The notes: generated by a model not told the origin, from the sequence alone. Shown: positions 1 through 7,269, counted from the stretch's first letter. The stretch: DNA of 13,078 nt from DASXPG01 sp036493755 (GCA_036493755.1 DASXPG010000115.1:1-13078); one strand, 5' to 3'. Numbers and translations are program-made.

Positions 1-22
1 CGCGAGAGTCTGACCGGCCGCC

Positions 23-832
23 GTGACCTCTTCGCCGCCCTTCGGTCCGGGGCCATTCCTCATCGCCGGCCCTTGCGTCGTCGAGGATGACAAGCTGAAC
101 ATCGGCGTCGGCGAGCACCTCGCGCGCCTCGCCGAACGCCGGAAGATCACCATCACCTACAAGGCTTCCTTCGATAAGGCCAATCGTTCGCGCCTCGACG
201 CCGCCCGCGGCCCGGGACTCGACGAGGGGCTCGCCGCGCTCGCCAGGGTGCGCGCGGCGACGGGACTCAAGGTGCTGACCGACGTGCACGACGCGTCGCA
301 ACCGGCCGCGGCCGCGAGCGTCGCCGACGTCCTCCAGATACCGGCCTTTCTCTGCCGCCAGACCGATCTGCTCGTCGCCGCGGGGCGCGCCGGCAAACCG
401 GTGAATGTGAAGAAGGGCCAGTGGATGACGCCGGAGGGAATGGCCGGCGCGCTCGAAAAGGTCTCCGAGGGCGGCGCGCCCGCTGTCGCCGTCACCGAGC
501 GCGGCACCTTCTTCGGCTACGGCGACCTCGTCGTCGACATGCGGTCCTTCGCGCGGCTCCGTGCCGCGACCGGCGCGCCGGTGATCTTCGACGCGACCCA
601 CAGCGTGCAGCAACCGGGGAAAGGGGAACGGGGAACGAGTGGGGGATGCCGCGAATACATCCGTCCGCTGCTGCTGGCCGCGGCCGGCGCCGGCGCCGAC
701 GGATTCTTCCTCGAGACCCATCCCGATCCGGCGCACGCACCGAGCGACGGACCGAACATGATTCCATTGGATCAGCTCGACGAGCTGGTTGCCCGAACGC
801 TCGATGTCTGGCACGCGGCGAGGAATGCGTGA
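23..832 (+). CDS. kdsA: 3-deoxy-8-phosphooctulonate synthase (KdsA), metal-dependent type
   Basis: Condenses phosphoenolpyruvate with arabinose-5-phosphate to Kdo-8-phosphate in the cytoplasm, the committed step of Kdo synthesis for lipid A-core. The 269-residue TIM-barrel protein (E. coli KdsA is 284) shows IAGPCVVED near residue 14, YKASFDKANRSR, LTDVHD, NVKKGQWMTP, ERGTFFGYGDLVVDMRS and SDGPNMIP. Cys18 in the GPC motif, His193, Glu231 and Asp242 match in order and spacing the metal ligands of the Aquifex enzyme, so I infer the metal-dependent class; the metal-independent class has Asn in place of this Cys. The GTG start is forced: an in-frame TGA lies at 11-13 and no other start precedes the GPC motif. 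Its stop overlaps the kdsC start (GTGA). Oddity: residues 198-208 (PGKGERGTSGG) are encoded by a G-rich tandem repeat and are one residue longer than I recall for Aquifex. Confidence 0.96.
   Translation: MTSSPPFGPGPFLIAGPCVVEDDKLNIGVGEHLARLAERRKITITYKASFDKANRSRLDAARGPGLDEGLAALARVRAATGLKVLTDVHDASQPAAAASVADVLQIPAFLCRQTDLLVAAGRAGKPVNVKKGQWMTPEGMAGALEKVSEGGAPAVAVTERGTFFGYGDLVVDMRSFARLRAATGAPVIFDATHSVQQPGKGERGTSGGCREYIRPLLLAAAGAGADGFFLETHPDPAHAPSDGPNMIPLDQLDELVARTLDVWHAARNA
616..645 (+). repeat. Tandem heptamer / G-quadruplex-type motif inside kdsA
   Basis: Three head-to-tail heptamers (GGGGAAA, GGGGAAC, GGGGAAC) fill 616-636, and a run of five G follows at 641-645. The four G runs (616-619, 623-626, 630-633, 641-645) are separated by 3, 3 and 7 bases, which fits the canonical intramolecular G-quadruplex pattern on the coding strand, and so in the mRNA. 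Three heptamers make 21 bases, so the array stays in frame as seven codons; gain or loss of one unit would shift the frame. Folding is inferred, not shown. Confidence 0.75.
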
Positions 833-1383
833 TCGCCGCCGACGTCGCCGCACGCATTCGCCTGGTCGGAATGGACGTGGACGGAACGCTGACCGACGGC
901 GGGTTGTATATCGGCAGCAGCAACGGCGAGAGGGTCGAGCTGAAGCGCTTCGATATCCAGGACGGCATGGGGATGAAACTGCTCCAGAAAGCCGGGCTCA
1001 AGATCGCGCTGGTCACCGGGCGCGCCGGCGATGCCGCGAGGCTGCGCGCCGAAGAGCTGAAGGTCGACGAATTCGTGATCTCCGGGAAGCACAAACTGCC
1101 GGCCTTCCAGACGATACTCGACAAGCACCAGCTCACCTGGGAAGAGACGGCGTATGTCGGCGATGACCTCATCGACATTCCATTGATGAAGCGGGTCGCG
1201 CTCCCGGTCGCGGTCGCCAATGCCGCGGCCGAAGTGAAGAGCTGCGCGCGCCATACCACGGCGGCCGCGGGAGGCCATGGCGCGGTGCGCGAGTTCTGCG
1301 AGGCGTTGTTGCGCGCGCGGGGTTGCTGGGACACGACCGTCGGGAACTACGTATCCGAGCGGAGTGGCGATGGCCACGACTGA
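829..1383 (+). CDS. kdsC: Kdo-8-phosphate phosphatase (KdsC), HAD family
   Basis: Hydrolyses Kdo-8-phosphate, the KdsA product, to Kdo plus phosphate. The 184-residue protein (E. coli KdsC is 188) is a cap-less, C0-type HAD phosphatase. The motif DVDGTLTDG gives nucleophile Asp16 and general acid/base Asp18; VTGR (Thr63), ISGKHKL (Lys87) and YVGDDLIDIPLM (Asp112/Asp113) are the other HAD motifs. The GTG start at 829 overlaps the kdsA stop as GTGA and puts the nucleophile loop at the usual distance from the N terminus; the reading frame stays open upstream inside kdsA, but that part has no HAD sequence. The last ~18 residues (from CWDTT) look like a poorly conserved tail and overlap the kdsD start. 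KdsC and KdsA side by side support a shared pathway. Confidence 0.93.
   Translation: MIAADVAARIRLVGMDVDGTLTDGGLYIGSSNGERVELKRFDIQDGMGMKLLQKAGLKIALVTGRAGDAARLRAEELKVDEFVISGKHKLPAFQTILDKHQLTWEETAYVGDDLIDIPLMKRVALPVAVANAAAEVKSCARHTTAAAGGHGAVREFCEALLRARGCWDTTVGNYVSERSGDGHD
1361..1364 (+). promoter_or_regulatory. Ribosome binding site that sets the kdsD start
   Basis: GGAG lies five bases before the ATG at 1370, inside the end of kdsC. The kdsD frame is open for 93 bases further upstream, so this site, together with the match in length to E. coli KdsD, is the reason for choosing 1370. Confidence 0.6.
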
Positions 1384-2371
1384 GCGCGCCGCCCCGGTGA
1401 AGACCGAGGCGCGGTCATCGTCGCTGGCCCGCGGACGGGACGTGCTCCAGCAGGAAGCCGCCGCCATCGCGGCATTGGCCAAGCGGCTCGATGGCCGTTT
1501 CGACGATGCCGTCGCACTGCTCGCGGCCTGCGATGGACGCGTCATCGTATCCGGCGTCGGAAAGTCGGGGATCATCGCGCGGAAGATCGCCGCGACGCTC
1601 ACCTCCACGGGAACAGCGGCCAGCTTCCTGCATCCGGTCGATGGCCTGCACGGCGATCTCGGCATCGTCGGCAAGGGCGACGCTGCGGTGGTGCTCTCCA
1701 AGAGCGGCGAGTCGATCGAGCTGCTCGAGCTGGTGGACCACCTCAAGCGACTTGGGGTGCCGGTGATCGCGCTGACGGGCAATGCCGGCTCGCGGCTGGC
1801 GAAGAGCGCCGATATCGCCCTGGACGTCGCGGTGGATTCCGAGGCCTGCCCGTACGATCTCGCTCCCACGACCAGCACCACCGTGTCGCTCGCGTTAGGC
1901 GACGCGCTGGCCCTGGCGCTGCTCGAGGCCAAGGGGTTCCGGTCGGAGGACTTCGCGCGGCTGCACCCCGGCGGCGCCCTCGGCAGGCGGCTGCTGCTCA
2001 CGGTGGACGAGGTGATGGTATCGGGCGACCTGCCGGCGCTGGCCCAGAGCGCGACGATGCGGGAGTGCGTGCTGTTGCTGGCCGAGAAGCGGGGAACCGT
2101 CGCGGTGGTCGACGAGCGCCGCATGGTCCTCGGCGTCGTGACGACCGGCGACCTGGCGCGCCTGATGGAGCGCGACGGCGATTTTCTGTCGCTCACCGTC
2201 GGCAGCATCATGACCCGGACGCCCAAGCTGGCCCGCGCGGGCGAGCTGGCCGGCGCGACCGTCTACCGGATGGAGCAGCACGGCATCATGGCGATGCCCG
2301 TGGTCAACGAGGACGGCATGCTGGTCGGCATGGTGCATCTGCACGACCTGATGAGGGCAGGGGCAGCGTGA
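1370..2371 (+). CDS. kdsD: Arabinose-5-phosphate isomerase (KdsD/KpsF), SIS plus two CBS domains
   Basis: Interconverts ribulose-5-phosphate and arabinose-5-phosphate, supplying the sugar used by KdsA. The 333-residue protein (E. coli KdsD is 328) has an N-terminal SIS domain (about 40-205) with GVGKSGIIARK, SFLHPVDGLHGDLG, LSKSGES and HPGGALGRR, then two CBS domains (about 212-268 and 277-333). Lys65, Glu114, Glu158 and His199 match the catalytic set reported for E. coli KdsD (Lys59, Glu111, Glu152, His193), so it should be active. It overlaps kdsC by 14 bases and ends with the usual HLHDLMRAG-type tail, so the palindrome at its stop codon has not truncated it. Leu176 uses TTA, rare in this DNA, within the octamer at 1893-1900. 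Confidence 0.95.
   Translation: MATTERAAPVKTEARSSSLARGRDVLQQEAAAIAALAKRLDGRFDDAVALLAACDGRVIVSGVGKSGIIARKIAATLTSTGTAASFLHPVDGLHGDLGIVGKGDAAVVLSKSGESIELLELVDHLKRLGVPVIALTGNAGSRLAKSADIALDVAVDSEACPYDLAPTTSTTVSLALGDALALALLEAKGFRSEDFARLHPGGALGRRLLLTVDEVMVSGDLPALAQSATMRECVLLLAEKRGTVAVVDERRMVLGVVTTGDLARLMERDGDFLSLTVGSIMTRTPKLARAGELAGATVYRMEQHGIMAMPVVNEDGMLVGMVHLHDLMRAGAA
1893..1900 (+). repeat. CGTTAGGC octamer, copy 1 (in kdsD)
   Basis: Reads CGTTAGGC on the plus strand and supplies TTA Leu176 plus Gly177 of kdsD. It is one of four copies of this word (either strand) in the window. Its function is unknown. Confidence 0.5.
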
Positions 2372-2498
2372 GCAGAGCACGAGTATGCGAACGCAGGGGC
2401 TCGCTCGAGTCGCTCGGCCTTCGTGGCGCGCTTCGGGTCTTCTCGACTGCCGAGCATACTCTCGCACGCCCCTGCGCTCACATGCTCGTGCTCCTCAC
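2368..2498. repeat. 131-bp imperfect palindrome at the kdsD/lptC junction
   Basis: The left arm, 2368-2400, and the right arm, 2468-2498, are near-perfect inverted copies. Outer GTGAG pairs with CTCAC, and after a two-base bulge 23 of 26 positions match. An inner stem pairs GCTCGGC (2412-2418) with GCCGAGC (2449-2455), leaving a loop of about 30 bases. The kdsD TGA (2369-2371) sits in the left tip and the likely lptC ATG (2482) in the right arm. It resembles a small mobile palindromic repeat (REP or MITE-like), or an mRNA hairpin controlling lptC. I see no clear target duplication and no second copy in the window. Confidence 0.8.
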
Positions 2499-3012
2499 TT
2501 TCTCTCTCCTCAGCGCTTGCTCTGGTCTCAATGGGCCCGATCGCACGGTGCGCGGCGCCGCGGCCGCCGACTCGGCAGACCAGGTGATGTTCGGTATGCG
2601 CACGCTGATCACCTCCCTCGGCGTGAAGGCCGCGAACGTGGAGGCCGATACCGCTTTCATGTACGAAACCGCCGGCCGCGCCGAGCTGAAGCATGTGAAG
2701 CTGACATTCTTTTCGGCGACCGGAGTGCAGCAGTCGGTGCTGACGTCGGACGAAGGCACCTACATGCTGCGCACCGATTCGATGGAGGCGCGCGGGCACG
2801 TGGTCGTCGTGAAGACCGATGGCTCCCGGCTGACGACCACGATCCTGCGCTACAACAAGGCGCGCAACGAAGTCACCACCGACCAGCCGTACACCTACGA
2901 TTCCGGCGACAAGCACATCCAGGGCACCGGCTTCACTACCGACCCGTCGCTGAGCAACATCAACACCAACCGGGTTCACGGCACCGGTGGCGGGATCCGG
3001 TTACCGGGCTGA
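2482..3012 (+). CDS. lptC: LPS export periplasmic protein LptC, predicted lipoprotein
   Basis: LptC takes LPS from the LptBFG transporter and passes it to LptA in the periplasm. From ATG 2482 the protein is 176 residues (E. coli LptC is 191) and begins with a short hydrophobic stretch ending in LLSAC, a good lipobox with Cys13. The rest is one LptC-type beta-jellyroll domain, with recognisable stretches such as VEADTAFMYE, SDEGTYMLRTDSMEARGHV and QPYTYDSGDKHIQGTGF. E. coli LptC keeps an uncleaved membrane helix instead. The start is uncertain: an in-frame GTG at 2368 overlaps the kdsD stop as GTGA, has a purine-rich AGGGG upstream and would give 214 residues. ATG 2482 has no clear ribosome binding site and no positive charge before the hydrophobic core. 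The stop overlaps the next ATG by one base (TGATG). Confidence 0.88.
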   Translation: MLVLLTFSLLSACSGLNGPDRTVRGAAAADSADQVMFGMRTLITSLGVKAANVEADTAFMYETAGRAELKHVKLTFFSATGVQQSVLTSDEGTYMLRTDSMEARGHVVVVKTDGSRLTTTILRYNKARNEVTTDQPYTYDSGDKHIQGTGFTTDPSLSNINTNRVHGTGGGIRLPG

Positions 3013-4622
3013 TGCGACATCTCATCCTCGTCGCCTCGCTCCTCATCGCGGCCCGCGGACTGGCTGCGCAGCAGGCCGAGCAGCCGACGCGGCCGTGCAC
3101 CATCGTCCTGGATACCGCGGAGCGGCTGCACCAGGGCGGCGTCATCGGGGAGCGATTTGCCTATGTAGGTGGCCGGGTGGTGGCGCACTGCGACAACGAG
3201 CCGACGACGATTTCTTCCGATTCGCTGGCGTATACCGAGTCCAACCACGTTGCGATTTTCGTGACCCATGTGAAGTATCGTGACAGCACCGGCATTCTGG
3301 ATTCCGACAAGGCCACGTACTACCAGCGGACGCAACGGCTCTATGCCGAAGGCCATGTGTACAGCCGTAATCTGTCGACCGGTACGGAGATGCGGGGACC
3401 CAACCTCGACCTGTTGCGGGTGGCGCCGCCGGTCCGTGACACCCAGGAGCTCACGGCGACCGGCCGGCCGACCATCCGCTTTCATCCGGCCGGAGATACG
3501 TCGTCGGCCGACTCGTCGAAGCCGTTCATCATCATCGGCGACCGGGTGCACATGCGGCACACCGACCGGATGTGGGCCTCGGGCCACGTGGTGATTACGC
3601 GGCCCGACATGGACGCCCGCTCCGACTCGGCGCAGCTCAGGCTCAACGACAGCGTCGGCTACCTGATCGGCCAGCCGCTGGTGGCGGGGCGCGACACCGC
3701 GAAGATCCGGACCCACTCCGGCAATCCCGACGTTCCGATCGACACCTCGGGCGCCGACTCGAGCATCCTCTATCGGCTGACCGGACACCGCATCCGCTTC
3801 AACCTTGGCGAGCACCAGCAGATCCACCGGGTCCTGAGCTCCGGCGACGCCGACGCCCGCGGTCCCGACTGGCACCTCACGAGCGATACGCTCGACATGA
3901 CCGTGGACAGCGGCCAGATCCAGCGCACCGAGGCGTGGGGGAAGAACGACCGCGCCTTTGCCTACTCGGGCCTCAACACCATTACCGCCGACTCGCTCGA
4001 CATCCAGATGCCGGCGCAGGTGATGAAGCAGGTGTGGGCCTACGGGCATTCGCGGGCGACCTCCAAGCCCGACAGCCTGGTGGCCGAGGACGACTGGCTC
4101 TCCGGCGACTCGCTGATCGCCATGTTCGTCCCGATCGACACCGGCGCGGCGAAGAAGAAATCGCAGATCGATCACGTCATCGCCTTCGGCACGGCCCGGG
4201 CCTATTACCACACCGCGAACCAGCGCGACTCGCTGGGCGAGCGGGGGATCAACTACTCGCGCGGCGACAAGATCAACATCGCGATGCAGCAAGGGAAAGT
4301 GCACACCGTCGACATCGTCGGAAAAGTCGACGGCGTCTACCTCGAGCCGATTCCGCCCAAGCTCGACACCGCCACGGTGGACTCCGCGGGCAACCCGATC
4401 CCGCGCGACTCGCTGGGCCGCCGGATCCTCAGTGACTCGGCAAAGACCCTGGTGGTGCCTAACGACACTAGCCGGCTCCGTCCGGCGGCCGACACCATGC
4501 CGAGCCGGCCGCCTGCAAGCCCCGCTCCGGCGCCGGCTCCGCCTAGTGCGCCCCAGCCCGTTCCCGCGACACCGACGCCGGCGCCGGCCCCGCGGCCCGG
4601 ATCGAAAGCGCGCCGCCAATGA
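3012..4622 (+). CDS. Enlarged OstA/LptA-like periplasmic LPS transport protein
   Basis: Probably forms the periplasmic bridge that carries LPS from LptC to LptD. The 536-residue protein is about three times E. coli LptA (185). Residues 1-19 form a signal peptide ending LAA before Gln20. Residues about 28-480 are strand-rich, with repeated OstA-style turns: ISSDSLAYTESN, LDSDKATYYQRTQRLYAEGHV, MRHTDRMWASGHVVI, LTSDTLDMTVDSGQI, ITADSLDIQM. Several beta-taco modules in one chain are therefore likely. Residues about 491-536 are a Pro/Ala-rich, probably disordered tail ending KARRQ. Its place between lptC and lptB supports the role; the next start overlaps as ATGA. The symbol is left blank because long OstA proteins of this kind are not simple LptA orthologues. 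Pro483-Asn484 lie in octamer copy 2. Confidence 0.85.
   Translation: MRHLILVASLLIAARGLAAQQAEQPTRPCTIVLDTAERLHQGGVIGERFAYVGGRVVAHCDNEPTTISSDSLAYTESNHVAIFVTHVKYRDSTGILDSDKATYYQRTQRLYAEGHVYSRNLSTGTEMRGPNLDLLRVAPPVRDTQELTATGRPTIRFHPAGDTSSADSSKPFIIIGDRVHMRHTDRMWASGHVVITRPDMDARSDSAQLRLNDSVGYLIGQPLVAGRDTAKIRTHSGNPDVPIDTSGADSSILYRLTGHRIRFNLGEHQQIHRVLSSGDADARGPDWHLTSDTLDMTVDSGQIQRTEAWGKNDRAFAYSGLNTITADSLDIQMPAQVMKQVWAYGHSRATSKPDSLVAEDDWLSGDSLIAMFVPIDTGAAKKKSQIDHVIAFGTARAYYHTANQRDSLGERGINYSRGDKINIAMQQGKVHTVDIVGKVDGVYLEPIPPKLDTATVDSAGNPIPRDSLGRRILSDSAKTLVVPNDTSRLRPAADTMPSRPPASPAPAPAPPSAPQPVPATPTPAPAPRPGSKARRQ
4457..4464 (-). repeat. CGTTAGGC octamer, copy 2 (in the lptA-like gene)
   Basis: Reads GCCTAACG on the plus strand. 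With its left flank it shares the 11-mer GGTGCCTAACG with the copy at 10833-10840, although the two lie in unrelated genes on opposite strands. Confidence 0.5.
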
Positions 4623-5806
4623 CCGCTGACGAGCTGCTGAGCCAGCTGGTGCGGCGCGATCTCTCGCACTGCCTGGCCGTCGCGTCGCTGCTCAAGGCGC
4701 CCGACGAGCAGGGCGGAACGACCGTGGAGCAGCTCGCCGTCACGTATCGCGAGGACTACCTGCGCGCCCAGGAGGCGGCGGGCGTGAAGGGCCAGCTCGA
4801 CGCCGGCACCCTGGCAATGGACGACGTGCGGCGCCACCTGGTGACGTCGGTGCTGCCGCGGCTCGCCACCGAGGCGATCATCGAGGAACGGATCGGCTGG
4901 ACCGACGAAACGGTCACCCGGCTGGGCCCCGACATCTGGCAGACGCTGGGTCCGGTGGCGACTGAGGCGCGCGATCGCCTGATCGCCGCGGCCGCATCCA
5001 GCATGCTGTCGCACGACGCGGCCCCCGCGCGGGTATCGAGCCCCGCGAGCGACGGCAGCCGCATCGAGGGCATCGGCCTCACCAAGTCGTACGGCGGCCG
5101 CACCGTCGTCAACAACGTCAACATCCGGCTGGCGCAGGGCGAGATCGTCGGGCTGCTGGGACCGAACGGTGCGGGGAAGACGACTACCTTCTACATGGTG
5201 ACCGGTCTGATCGCGCCACAGTCGGGGAAGATTCTCCTCGACGGCACCGATATCGGCCGGCTGCCGATGTACCGCCGCGCGCGGCGCGGCATCGGGTACC
5301 TGGCGCAGGAGCCGTCGGTATTCCGCAAGCTGACGGTAGAACAGAATCTGCTGGCGATTCTCGAGACGATGCCGATGTCCCGCGGCCAGCGCCGCCAGAG
5401 GCTCGAGGAACTGCTCGACGAGCTGTCGCTCAAACACCTGCGGCGCAACAAGGCCTACTCGCTTTCGGGCGGCGAACGCCGCCGGCTCGAGATTACCCGC
5501 GCGCTCTGCACCCGGCCCAAGTTCATGCTGCTCGATGAGCCTTTCTCCGGCGTGGATCCCATCGCGGTCCACGACATCCAGAAAATCGTCGCCGGGCTGC
5601 GCCATCGCGGCATCGGCGTCCTCATCACCGACCATAACGTCGAACAGACACTCGATATCGTGGATCGCGCCTACATCATGTTCGAAGGAAAGGTCCAGGT
5701 CGCCGGCACCGTCCGCGAGCTGGTCTTCAACGACCGCGTCGCCGAGCTGTACCTCGGCCCGACGCTGACGGCACGGCTGCGCGAGCGGCTGGGAGCGGCG
5801 GCATGA
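4619..5806 (+). CDS. lptB: LPS export ABC transporter ATPase LptB with N-terminal extension
   Basis: The cytoplasmic ATPase that powers LPS extraction by LptFG. Residues about 148-395 are a complete LptB: GPNGAGKTT Walker A (181-189), Gln230 of the Q-loop, LSGGE signature (282-286), FMLLDEP Walker B (302-308), His339 of the H-loop, and the LptB-like FSGVDP and ITDHNV stretches. E. coli LptB is 241 residues and begins almost directly at the ABC domain. Here about 147 residues come first, mostly helical in appearance (MTADELLSQLVRRDLSH onward), and I cannot assign them to a family. The start at 4619 overlaps the preceding stop as ATGA, so this part is very probably translated; a later ATG at 5003 would give a nearly standard 267-residue LptB. 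Its stop overlaps rpoN as ATGA. Confidence 0.93.
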   Translation: MTADELLSQLVRRDLSHCLAVASLLKAPDEQGGTTVEQLAVTYREDYLRAQEAAGVKGQLDAGTLAMDDVRRHLVTSVLPRLATEAIIEERIGWTDETVTRLGPDIWQTLGPVATEARDRLIAAAASSMLSHDAAPARVSSPASDGSRIEGIGLTKSYGGRTVVNNVNIRLAQGEIVGLLGPNGAGKTTTFYMVTGLIAPQSGKILLDGTDIGRLPMYRRARRGIGYLAQEPSVFRKLTVEQNLLAILETMPMSRGQRRQRLEELLDELSLKHLRRNKAYSLSGGERRRLEITRALCTRPKFMLLDEPFSGVDPIAVHDIQKIVAGLRHRGIGVLITDHNVEQTLDIVDRAYIMFEGKVQVAGTVRELVFNDRVAELYLGPTLTARLRERLGAAA

Positions 5807-7269
5807 GCCTGCGCCAGGGGTTGGGCCAGCAGGCGATCATGCGCCAGGATCTGCGGATCAATCCGCGGCTCTACCAGGCGATGGACCTGCTCTACATGCC
5901 GCTCATGGATCTCCAGCAGCACCTCAAGCAGGAGCTGCTCGAGAATCCCTTCCTGGAGCTCGAGGAGCCCGAGGGAGAGAACGAGGTCGCGGTCTCCGAG
6001 GTCGAGCAGGTCCGGGAGCAGCAGTCCAACGTCACCGAGAAGGAAGAGACCAACTGGGAGGACATCCTCCTCGATGGCTTCAAGGACGGCGGCTGGAAGG
6101 CCGACAGCGAGCAGACCGAGTATCGCGAGCCGGTCACGGTCCAGCGCCAGGGGCTCGCCGACTATCTGCGCACCCAGATCGTCCTCCTCTCCCTGACCGA
6201 ACGCCAGATGCTGCTCGCCGAGACGATGATCGGGAACATCGCCGATGACGGATACCTCACGGCGACCCTGGGCGAGGTCGCGGGCGGGGCGAATCAGCTG
6301 CTCGAGGAATTCGCCGAGATGCGGCCCAACGTCCCCAAGCCGCCCCTCTTCACCGACGAAGAGGCGCTGGAGACGCTGAAGGTGATCCAGAACCTCGATC
6401 CCCCCGGCATCGGCGCGCGTAACCTGCGCGAATGCCTGATGCTCCAGCTCAAGGACCTCAAACAGGAAGCCTCGCTCGAGTACCAGCTGCTCGACGAGAC
6501 GTACGACGACTTCATCGCGCACCGCTGGAGCGAGCTGGGCAAGCGCCTCGGCATCGATCCCGCCGCGGTGCAGGACGCCGCCGACCGGGTGGCGCGGCTG
6601 GACCCCAAGCCCGGCCTGCGCTTCGGCGGCCAGGGCGAGGATTACATCACCGCCGACCTCGTGGTGGAAAAGATTGACGCCGACTACCGGGTCTACCTCA
6701 ACGATTCCAACCTCCCGCGGCTGCGGCTCTCGCGCGCCTACCAGGAGGTCGCCCGCGACAAGAAGAAGTTCGTGGGCGAGAATCGCGACTTCATCACCCA
6801 GCGGCTCAACAGCGCGCAGTGGATGATCCAGGCGATCGAGCAGCGCCGGCAGACGATGCTCAAGGTCATGAATTTCATCGTCGACCGGCAGCGCGAGTTC
6901 TTCGAAAAGGGGATCGAGTTCCTCAAGCCGTTGACGCTGCGCGAGGTCGCCGAAGTCATCAACATGCACGAGAGCACGGTGAGCCGGGTGACCAACGAGA
7001 AGTGGGTGCAGACGCCGCGCGGCGTGCTGCCGCTGAAATTCTTCTTCTCGAGCGCGCTCTCCACCACCAGCGGCGAGGATGCCAGCGCCCGGTCGATCCG
7101 GGCCGCGATCGAGAAGCTGGTCGGGGAAGAAACGACCACCGATCCGCTGACCGATCAGCAGATCGTCCAGAAGCTGAAGGAGCGCGGGGTGCGCATCGCC
7201 CGCCGAACCGTCGCCAAGTATCGCGACCAGCTCGGCATACTCTCGGCGCGAATGCGGCGACGCGTATGA
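5803..7269 (+). CDS. rpoN: RNA polymerase sigma-54 factor (RpoN)
   Basis: Directs RNA polymerase to -24/-12 promoters, which need an AAA+ enhancer-binding activator. At 488 residues it is full length (E. coli RpoN is 477). Region I is present: Gln/Leu-rich residues 1-50, with LENPFLELEEPE marking its end, followed by an acidic stretch. The core-binding and DNA-binding regions follow, with the helix-turn-helix LTLREVAEVINMHESTVSRV (about 377-396) and GVLPLKFFFSSAL. The RpoN box ARRTVAKYR is at 466-474 near the C terminus. The lptB-rpoN pair is common in proteobacteria; here the next gene is a glycosyltransferase and not hpf. Both ends overlap neighbours as ATGA, so sigma-54 levels are probably tied to the LPS export operon. 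No activator gene and no convincing -24/-12 promoter were found in the window. Confidence 0.97.
   Translation: MSLRQGLGQQAIMRQDLRINPRLYQAMDLLYMPLMDLQQHLKQELLENPFLELEEPEGENEVAVSEVEQVREQQSNVTEKEETNWEDILLDGFKDGGWKADSEQTEYREPVTVQRQGLADYLRTQIVLLSLTERQMLLAETMIGNIADDGYLTATLGEVAGGANQLLEEFAEMRPNVPKPPLFTDEEALETLKVIQNLDPPGIGARNLRECLMLQLKDLKQEASLEYQLLDETYDDFIAHRWSELGKRLGIDPAAVQDAADRVARLDPKPGLRFGGQGEDYITADLVVEKIDADYRVYLNDSNLPRLRLSRAYQEVARDKKKFVGENRDFITQRLNSAQWMIQAIEQRRQTMLKVMNFIVDRQREFFEKGIEFLKPLTLREVAEVINMHESTVSRVTNEKWVQTPRGVLPLKFFFSSALSTTSGEDASARSIRAAIEKLVGEETTTDPLTDQQIVQKLKERGVRIARRTVAKYRDQLGILSARMRRRV

Noticed and set aside
1..13. Possible last codons and TGA stop of an upstream gene
   Set aside because: Only three codons and a stop are visible. 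The TGA is useful as an in-frame barrier before kdsA but does not prove an upstream gene.
772..2226. 484-codon open frame on the minus strand across kdsC/kdsD
   Set aside because: Antisense shadow of two well-recognised genes. High GC makes such long frames common, and the translation has no family motif.
3869..3890. GG-N10-GC pattern resembling a sigma-54 promoter (TGGCAC then GC)
   Set aside because: Lies inside the lptA-like gene and lacks the TTGC form of the -12 element, so it is probably chance in GC-rich DNA.
4502..4610. GCC/CCG-rich stretch as a separate DNA repeat
   Set aside because: It is explained by the Pro/Ala-rich protein tail. The repeats are irregular at the DNA level.
2976..4619. 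547-codon open frame on the minus strand opposite the lptA-like gene
   Set aside because: Arg/Gly/Val-rich shadow product with no motif, while the plus strand has a signal peptide, OstA-like turns and operon overlaps.
4337..5635. 432-codon minus-strand frame opposite lptB
   Set aside because: The plus strand encodes every ABC ATPase motif; the antisense product shows no recognisable domain.
5671..6969. 432-codon minus-strand frame opposite rpoN
   Set aside because: Leu/Glu/Val-rich shadow of rpoN with no ribosome binding site or family features.
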